Part shown: piece after piece, positions 58,346-64,000 of the stretch
How positions within the stretch are numbered: position 1 is the stretch's first letter
Layout: the number at the start of each line of letters is the position of its first letter
DNA from: Vibrio sp. CB1-14
GTDB lineage: Bacteria; Pseudomonadota; Gammaproteobacteria; Enterobacterales; Vibrionaceae
Assembly: GCF_040412085.2 (NCBI RefSeq)
Contig: NZ_CP115920.1
Span: forward strand, 2,976,001-3,040,000
Direction of reading: 5' to 3'
DNA: 64,000 bases
Made by a program: the position numbers and the translations under genes
The notes under the pieces: generated by a model
What the model was told of the DNA's origin: nothing
Database searches by the model: none
Seen by the model: only the letters and a program-made list of their open reading frames with translations

Positions 58346-60478
58346 ATGATGTTAAAAACAAAACTCAAGCCAATAGCAGTGGCGATAAGCATGCTAGTGA
58401 CATTAGCATCTGTCGCTAGTGCCGAAGAAACTGTACAGTCAAAAGATACCCAAGCCGACGAGCAGATGACGGTTTTGGGGAAAACTTACCGCAACACCGC
58501 AACGAAGACTTCGTTATCCCCTGAAGAGACACCGCAAACTCTGAACGTCATTGAAAGCGAGCAGATGGAACAGCGCGGCGTTCAATCCGTCATGCAAGCC
58601 CTGCGTTACGCTCCGGGCGTCTCAACCGAGAACAAGGGCGGCGCTGTCGTATTAACCGACTGGGTAAAAATTCGCGGTTTCGATTCATCAAACAACTACT
58701 ATGATGGATTGATGCTCCCCGGTCTGCCTGGTTGGAATGCCAAGCCCCAAATTGACCCAATCGCGATGGAGCGATTAGAAATTTTCAAAGGCCCAACATC
58801 TGTGTTGTACGGCACCATGCCTCCTGGCGGCATGGTCAACATCATCGCTAAAACACCTAAGTTTGAAGAAAGCACCAAGGTCAATCTCGCGACAGGTTTC
58901 AACAATCTACTTGAAGCCTCTATTGATAAGACGGGCGCACTTAGCGACAACGTGGCTTACCGCTTTATTGCTCTTGGCCGCAAAAAAGATACGCAAGTCG
59001 ATCACGTGCAAGAAGAGCGCTACGTTATCGCACCATCTATCGATTGGAATGTTTCAGACAAGACGTTTGTGAACTTCAACCTCTACTACCAAAATGACCC
59101 TCAATTAGGGCAGAACGTGACCGTTCCTCTTGCAGCGTTCGAGTCTGGTAAAATTTCCCCTTCAACATTTGCAGGTGATGTGAACTACAACGACATCAGT
59201 CGCGAGTTCATGCTGGCAGGTTATAAGATCAAGCACGACTTCAACAACGATTGGTCTTTCTTTCAAAACTTCCGCTATATGACGACAAAGTTTAATCAAA
59301 AGAGCACAAATAGCGGTGCTTTCGACGAGAAGACAGGCGAACTACAGCGCACAGCTTATAGCACTGATGAAAGTTCAAAAGGCATCAGTGTCGATAACCA
59401 ACTCTCTGGCTTCGCAAGCACTGGTGCTCTAGATCACTACTTACTATTTGGTGTTGACTACCGCTCTATTGAAGGTGACGTAGACTACAACTCCTTCGAT
59501 GGCGTAAAGAGTATCAACCTCTACAACCCAGATAATAATCAGCTTAACCCTAACGATTTCAATAGAAACTACTACTCAAATACGGACGTTTCTATGAAGC
59601 AGTTAGGAGCTTACTTCCAAGATCAAATGTTGATCGACAATTGGGTATTCATTGCCGGTGGTCGTTACGACTGGGTTGAGTCTAAGACTATCGGCTCTGC
59701 TAACGGCGCAGCTCCAACAGACACGGTAACCCGCGACAGTAACTTCTCGTATCGTGTTGGTGGTATGTATCAGTTCGACAACGGTATTTCTCCATTTGCA
59801 AACTTTGCGACCAGTTTCGAACCAAACGCTAAGCTTGATGCCAATGGCAACAACCTAAAACCAGAGAAGGGCGAACAAGTGGAAGCCGGTGTTAAGTACG
59901 CGTCTTACGACAGCACAACAACCGCATCGGCGGCGTTATTCCACATTAAAAAACGCAACGTAGGTGTGCGTAAAGATGGCGCCTCTCCTTACGAAGCCAT
60001 CGGCGAAGTACGTTCCCAAGGCCTAGAGCTTGAAGGTCGCACACTGGTGAATGACAACCTAGACCTTATCGCCAACTACACCTACACCGATATGGAAATC
60101 ACCAAAGATGAGAACCCAAATAATGTAGGTCAAAAAGCGATTTACGTACCTGACCATGCGGCTAATCTATGGGCAAACTACACCATGCATGAAGGTGCCA
60201 TGCGCGGGCTGCGCATTGGTGGTGGCGTACGTTACGTTGGCGAAACTGTGAAGAATAATGCGGCTAACGTGAATGCAGGAATGCTCCCATCGTACACGCT
60301 CGTTGACCTGTCTATCGGCTACGACTTAGGGGAAGTCAGCTCAACATTGAAAGGCGCTTCAGCTAACTTAATTGCTAACAACTTGTTCAACCAAGAGTAC
60401 TACACGTGCTGGAATGAAAGTTACTGTTGGTACGGCCAGCAGCAAACTGTACAAGTCAACGTGAAGTTCGACTTGTAA
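58346..60478 (+). CDS. TonB-dependent siderophore receptor (hydroxamate type)
   Basis: A 710-residue outer-membrane receptor. It has a signal peptide (to about SVASA-EE at 28), a TonB-box-like MTVLGK, a plug domain (ETPQTLNVIESEQMEQRGVQSVMQALRYAPGV in pieces) and a 22-strand barrel. The C-terminal YYTCWNESYCWYG with a Cys pair is like FhuA/FcuA hydroxamate receptors. It ends KFDL, so Phe is not the last residue as in most barrels. The start is ATG 58346 or the next ATG; no strong ribosome-binding site. Fur box upstream, fhuF-like gene downstream: ferric hydroxamate uptake is likely. Confidence 0.9.
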   Translation: MMLKTKLKPIAVAISMLVTLASVASAEETVQSKDTQADEQMTVLGKTYRNTATKTSLSPEETPQTLNVIESEQMEQRGVQSVMQALRYAPGVSTENKGGAVVLTDWVKIRGFDSSNNYYDGLMLPGLPGWNAKPQIDPIAMERLEIFKGPTSVLYGTMPPGGMVNIIAKTPKFEESTKVNLATGFNNLLEASIDKTGALSDNVAYRFIALGRKKDTQVDHVQEERYVIAPSIDWNVSDKTFVNFNLYYQNDPQLGQNVTVPLAAFESGKISPSTFAGDVNYNDISREFMLAGYKIKHDFNNDWSFFQNFRYMTTKFNQKSTNSGAFDEKTGELQRTAYSTDESSKGISVDNQLSGFASTGALDHYLLFGVDYRSIEGDVDYNSFDGVKSINLYNPDNNQLNPNDFNRNYYSNTDVSMKQLGAYFQDQMLIDNWVFIAGGRYDWVESKTIGSANGAAPTDTVTRDSNFSYRVGGMYQFDNGISPFANFATSFEPNAKLDANGNNLKPEKGEQVEAGVKYASYDSTTTASAALFHIKKRNVGVRKDGASPYEAIGEVRSQGLELEGRTLVNDNLDLIANYTYTDMEITKDENPNNVGQKAIYVPDHAANLWANYTMHEGAMRGLRIGGGVRYVGETVKNNAANVNAGMLPSYTLVDLSIGYDLGEVSSTLKGASANLIANNLFNQEYYTCWNESYCWYGQQQTVQVNVKFDL

Positions 60479-60530
60479 ATCGCACGCAAGTCATGCATAA
60501 GCGCTGCTTTCTAGCTTATAAAAGGTCAAA

Positions 60531-61138
60531 ATGGAAAGGTTAAACCACACAGAACACCAGGCTCAGTTGCTCGCACTCACTCACGTATCGAGTCAGATTT
60601 CGCCGCTACTCGATGTTCTACACGAGACGAATAGCGTCATTTTGCCTGAAGTAATGGCCGAGACGTCTGATCCATCCGCGACGATTGAGCAGTTGTATCA
60701 ATACTGGCAAACCCACTATCCGGAAGCAGGGCGTGCCTATTGGCAAACTCGCACCTGGACAATGTTGATCTGGCAACCAATTACTCTCGCTTTAGTGGCG
60801 ACATACTACGCGAAGCGCGTACCTCCCTTGAGCCAATTACGTCAGGGAGTGAGCTTTCAAGTGGTCTAGTTGCCAACTTCGATTTCCTTGACTCTAAATG
60901 GCAAACCGGCGATCAACATCAGCGCCAAGTCATTGCCGCTAAAGAACTAAAAAGGCTTATAGCGCAGTTAGCCAATCAGGTTGAGGGGATATTCCGCCTT
61001 CCCATCACGCGCTTTGGTCGCCTTGAAGTAGACAATCAAGGAGAGCACTATATTCAACGACGCAGTTGCTGCATGCACTACAAACGTGCGGACGGTGGCT
61101 ATTGCCAAGGATGCCCGAATGCCCCACTGTCAAAATAG
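60531..61138 (+). pseudogene. fhuF: FhuF-type ferric siderophore reductase, frameshifted
   Basis: Two overlapping frames together encode one FhuF-like protein. The first (60531-60869) has YPEAGRAYWQTRTWTMLIWQPITLAL. The second, ending 61138, continues with NFDFLDSKWQ and ends with the [2Fe-2S] motif CC-x10-C-x2-C (SCCMHYKRADGGYCQGC). They join near 60861-60866: one extra base there would give VSFQVGLVANFDF and about 203 residues. No slippery heptamer is visible, so a real one-base deletion or a sequencing error is most likely. The reductase would free iron from the siderophore brought in by the upstream receptor. Confidence 0.8.
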
Positions 61139-61249
61139 GACTCCTATCATACGCAAGCGCTACTTTTGCTACTAACGTTTACATCAAAAGCCAACAAGCA
61201 ATGATTGCCACGCACTATTTCTGTTAACAAATGAGACACAAAGTACAAA

Positions 61250-61264
61250 TGACATTCATTATCA
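61250..61264. promoter_or_regulatory. Predicted Fur box upstream of the TonB cluster
   Basis: TGACATTCATTATCA matches the 7-1-7 Fur box at 12 of 14 positions, with the right half exact, 118 bp before the DUF3450 gene. It implies iron control of the energising cluster. Confidence 0.68.
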
Positions 61265-61381
61265 ATAAATCTATACATCCCCTGCTGATTAAAATAGAAT
61301 AGTGTCATTTTTATTCAGGCTGGTATTCACCAGTGTCGCCATCCAGTGATGGCCGCCCTTTAGCAACAATAGGCTTCTAAA

Positions 61382-62149
61382 ATGAACAAAACGGCTCTTC
61401 GCCTGACTTTGTGTTCGCTGCCACTGCTGAGTTTGACCAGCTTTGCGAACGCAAACGATCTCAACACTGCTCGCAATGTCGAAGCAAAGACCATTACACA
61501 GAGCGCGCAAAGCCAAGCTCGCATCAACCAAAGCAGCGACAAAGCCTTTGAGCTTAAATCTGACATTGCCATGCTTGAGCAAGAGGTTGCCAACCTTGAG
61601 GTTTATGAGCGCCACCTAAAAGATGTGGTGAATAACCAAGAGCAAGAAATGGCCAGTATCGATGTTCAACTTGAACAAATCAGTGATACTCGCCAAGGTG
61701 TTGTGCCTTTGATGTACCAGATGCTCGAAGGTCTGGAACAGCACATTGCTAGCGACAAGCCGATTCGCCAGCAAGCTCGCCTAGCAAGACTCGATGAGTT
61801 AAAAGCGTTGATGCCACAGGCTGATGTGAGTGATGCAGAAAAGTATCGCCGCATTCTTGAGGCTTACCAGATTGAGATGGATTACGGCATCAAGCTAGGT
61901 AGTTACCGTTCTCTTATTAACGTCGGCAGCGAGATCGAAGCTGAACAATTGTATCTTGGTCGTTTGTCATTGGTTGCTCGCAGCCTAGACCGAAACCAAT
62001 ACTGGACTTGGGATAGCCTCCAAAATAACTGGGTTGCTGTCGATGCAGCTCTGGCGCCACAGATTGATAAAGCGTTTGCCATTGCCAACAGGCAAGCTTC
62101 TCCTGCTCTAATTGAGCTTCCAGTGTCTCTACAAAAGGATCCAAGCTAA
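61382..62149 (+). CDS. DUF3450 family periplasmic protein of the TonB cluster
   Basis: A 255-residue protein with a signal peptide (to about NANA) and a long coiled-coil at about 45-115 (DIAMLEQEVANLEVYERHLKDVV). This DUF3450 type precedes ttpC in Vibrio TonB2-like operons as I recall. The stop TAA overlaps the ttpC ATG (TAATG). Its role is probably structural support for the TtpC-ExbB-ExbD-TonB complex; not demonstrated by the sequence. Confidence 0.85.
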   Translation: MNKTALRLTLCSLPLLSLTSFANANDLNTARNVEAKTITQSAQSQARINQSSDKAFELKSDIAMLEQEVANLEVYERHLKDVVNNQEQEMASIDVQLEQISDTRQGVVPLMYQMLEGLEQHIASDKPIRQQARLARLDELKALMPQADVSDAEKYRRILEAYQIEMDYGIKLGSYRSLINVGSEIEAEQLYLGRLSLVARSLDRNQYWTWDSLQNNWVAVDAALAPQIDKAFAIANRQASPALIELPVSLQKDPS

Positions 62150-63492
62150 TGCGCAATTCCGTATTCCTCGCCGCACTGCTTGCATTCGGCTTGTCACAAC
62201 CAAGCTTCGCTGCGGACTCTCTGACATCAAAAGCACAGACAGCACAGCAACAAGAACGTGCTCACAACAGTGAACGTGAAGCCAAGTTCAAAAGAGAAGA
62301 ACAATCGCTTGCTGCGCGTAAAGCACAACTTGAAACTCGCAAAGCTGAGCTTGAAGCCAGCATCGAGTCATTGAGCACTGCATTTTCGGAAAACGAGCGC
62401 ACTTTGGCAGAGCAACAAAAGAAACTGCATTTAGAAACAGGCAGCTTAGGTGAACTGTTTGGCGTGGTGCGTCAATCCGCGAAAGAACTGCAAGTCGAAC
62501 TTGAGCAATCTGTTGCAAACACACAGCAGTCTGCGCAAATTCAAGCAATAGACAACATTGTTGCCGCCAAAACGCTACCATCGATTCAAGAACTTACTGG
62601 CCTATGGGAAGCCTACCAAGCGCAAATCGCTTCAAGTGCTACCTATGCTGACGTTAAAGTCCCGTTTGTTAACGGCGCCGGTGAAATCACCACGATTAAC
62701 GCGACTCGTCTAGGTAACTTTGCGCTACTTGCTGAACACGGCCCAGTTGACTGGAACGGTAAACTGGCGAGCGATTTCCCTCGTCTACCAAAAGAAGTAC
62801 CGACATCGGCAGAAACAGCGGGCATCGTGACAGGTCAAACCGCAACGCTTATCGACCCAAGCCGCGGAGACATCTACAAGCAACTTGCGGATAACCCAAC
62901 CCTTGGCGAGCGTTTTGCCCATGGTGGCATTGTCGGTAAGATCATCGCCGCTCTCTTTGCCATTGGTATGATCATTGCACTGTACCGTGCTGTGGTTCTT
63001 ACCACGACAGAACAAAAGATTAAGAAGCAGCTTAAGACTCCAGAAACGCCAACCGACAACCCGTTAGGTCGCGTACTCAGCGTCTATAACAGCGAGAAAA
63101 AACTGCACGTAGAAGCCCTTGAGCTGCGACTCCTTGAATCTATCATGGATGAACAGCAGCATCTCGAACGCGGTTTGAGCATGTTAAAACTTCTGGCAGC
63201 ACTTGCTCCAATGCTTGGCCTACTCGGCACCGTTACGGGCATGATTGAAACCTTCCAGGTCATCACACAATTTGGCAACGCTGAGCCAAGAGTGATGGCT
63301 GGCGGCATCTCAATGGCGCTTGTGACTACGGTTCTTGGTTTGATTACTGCTATGCCGCTGCTTCTTGCTCACAACCTGTTGAGCTCAAAAGCAGAAGCAA
63401 TCCGCAACGTTTTAGAAAGACAGAGTGTGGGTCTAGTGGCTGAGCAAGCTGAAGCGCAAACCATGGAGACTAAGCAAGCGTATGCCGCATAA
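62149..63492 (+). CDS. ttpC: TonB2-associated protein TtpC (MotA/TolQ/ExbB domain)
   Basis: A 447-residue inner-membrane protein. A signal peptide (MRNSVFLAALLAFGLSQPSFA) is followed by a periplasmic coiled-coil at about 25-125, then a TM near 263-285 and a C-terminal MotA/TolQ/ExbB domain with LAPMLGLLGTVTGMIETFQ and GGISMALVTTVLGL. TtpC is needed with TonB2 in V. anguillarum and others, probably to bridge the periplasm. It overlaps exbB by 11 nt. Confidence 0.9.
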   Translation: MRNSVFLAALLAFGLSQPSFAADSLTSKAQTAQQQERAHNSEREAKFKREEQSLAARKAQLETRKAELEASIESLSTAFSENERTLAEQQKKLHLETGSLGELFGVVRQSAKELQVELEQSVANTQQSAQIQAIDNIVAAKTLPSIQELTGLWEAYQAQIASSATYADVKVPFVNGAGEITTINATRLGNFALLAEHGPVDWNGKLASDFPRLPKEVPTSAETAGIVTGQTATLIDPSRGDIYKQLADNPTLGERFAHGGIVGKIIAALFAIGMIIALYRAVVLTTTEQKIKKQLKTPETPTDNPLGRVLSVYNSEKKLHVEALELRLLESIMDEQQHLERGLSMLKLLAALAPMLGLLGTVTGMIETFQVITQFGNAEPRVMAGGISMALVTTVLGLITAMPLLLAHNLLSSKAEAIRNVLERQSVGLVAEQAEAQTMETKQAYAA

Positions 63493-64000
63493 CCTCTTTA
63501 GTTGGTTGCCAGGAAGCGAGCACTTAAATCAGTTTATGACACAAGGTGAGCCAGTGCTTTGGTGGCTGGCCGCCGTGGTGTTCATCTTCTGGGTGGTGGC
63601 CGTTGAGCGTGTCATCTATTTCGCTAAGATCTTTCCCTCTGAAAGAAAAACCTGGGTGGATAAATGGGCGACGCGCCAAGACCACTACTCTTGGTATGCG
63701 CAGTCACAACGCAACGCCATGCTTAGCGAGGCAGAGAATAAGCTCAAGCAAAACATTAACTTGCTGAAGTGCCTATTAAGCCTGTGTCCGATGCTTGGTT
63801 TGCTCGGTACTGTAACCGGCATGATCACCGTGTTTGATACCCTTGCAGCGCAAGGCAGTGCGCAACCAAGATTGATGGCAGCAGGCATCTCTATGGCGAC
63901 TATCCCGACAATGGCGGGCATGGTTGCTGCACTTTCCGGCATGCTAGCCTTTTCCCGTATTCAAAAATGGAGCAGAAAGAGCCTGCTTCAACTTGAGCAG
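63482..64000 (+). CDS. exbB2: ExbB-type proton channel subunit, N-terminal part
   Basis: The first 173 codons of an ExbB/TolQ protein, cut by the window edge. The start ATG at 63482 (MPHNLFSWLPGS) overlaps the ttpC end by 11 bp. One TM is seen near 25-45, and the family block CPMLGLLGTVTGMITVFDTLAAQGSAQPRLMAAGISMAT near 100-138 (in pieces) with a further TM. With ExbD and TonB it would energise outer-membrane receptors such as the one at 58.3 kb. ExbD and TonB2 should follow outside the window. Confidence 0.9.
   Translation, partial: MPHNLFSWLPGSEHLNQFMTQGEPVLWWLAAVVFIFWVVAVERVIYFAKIFPSERKTWVDKWATRQDHYSWYAQSQRNAMLSEAENKLKQNINLLKCLLSLCPMLGLLGTVTGMITVFDTLAAQGSAQPRLMAAGISMATIPTMAGMVAALSGMLAFSRIQKWSRKSLLQLEQ

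Noticed and set aside
60855..60870. Programmed frameshift in fhuF
   Set aside because: No slippery heptamer, no internal Shine-Dalgarno spacing as in prfB and no downstream stem. A decayed gene or a read error is more likely.

Overview
The window looks like a piece of the large chromosome of a marine Vibrio (Gammaproteobacteria, Vibrionaceae). The evidence is gene content and order. It carries vpsR, hlyU beside nhaR and rpsT, an NptA-type Na+/phosphate cotransporter, a DUF3450-TtpC-ExbB TonB cluster, and a long divergent ThyA. These sit among blocks shared with E. coli: truB-rbfA-infB-nusA-rimP-metY-leuU-secG-glmM-folP-ftsH-rlmE/yhbY/greA/dacB; ispH-fkpB-lspA-ileS-ribF-murJ/rpsT; thyA-lgt-ptsP-rppH/mutH-tas; lysS-prfB-recJ-dsbC-xerD/fldB; trmN-srmB. 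Most of it is housekeeping sequence. I see no prophage, insertion sequence, CRISPR array or rRNA operon.

Layout. 1-12.5 kb is mostly minus strand: translation and transcription factors (TruB, RbfA, IF2, NusA, RimP), initiator tRNA and tRNA-Leu(GAG), SecG, GlmM, FolP, FtsH, RlmE, then YhbY on plus and GreA on minus. 12.9-17.6 kb holds dacB, a short CBS-less MgtE-type transporter with an unusual leader, and a beta-propeller lipoprotein of unknown role. 17.6-27.3 kb runs ispH, fkpB, lspA, ileS, ribF, murJ, with rpsT on plus, then hlyU and nhaR. 27.7-31 kb is envelope and accessory genes (nptA, Slp lipoprotein, glycine-zipper protein, SDR oxidoreductase). 31-38 kb has thyA, lgt, a TauE-like permease, ptsP and rppH, divergent from mutH. 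38-44.4 kb has tas, small proteins, vpsR, lysS and prfB. 44.4-56.3 kb has recJ, dsbC, xerD, fldB, brnQ, trmN, srmB, a lysozyme plus lipoprotein pair, yaaA and an AGCS symporter. 57-64 kb is iron uptake: AraC regulator, TonB-dependent siderophore receptor, a frameshifted FhuF-type reductase, and the start of a TonB2-type energising cluster with two predicted Fur boxes.

Most interesting points. (1) The 620-bp rppH-mutH gap contains a cluster of DnaA boxes plus an IHF consensus match, at the position where I recall E. coli carrying DARS2. (2) The mgtE leader encodes a 14-codon peptide with a good ribosome-binding site. Its last codons form one arm of a perfect 14-bp inverted repeat, which suggests translation-coupled attenuation. 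(3) A GH24/pesticin-like lysozyme without a signal peptide is followed by a lipoprotein gene, and the pair lies between 8-bp direct repeats; this may be an orphan effector-immunity module. (4) fhuF is broken by a one-base frameshift beside an apparently intact receptor. (5) The DsbC homologue carries a lipobox, and MgtE lacks its CBS sensor.

All calls come from reading the sequence and from remembered family knowledge. No database search was run.
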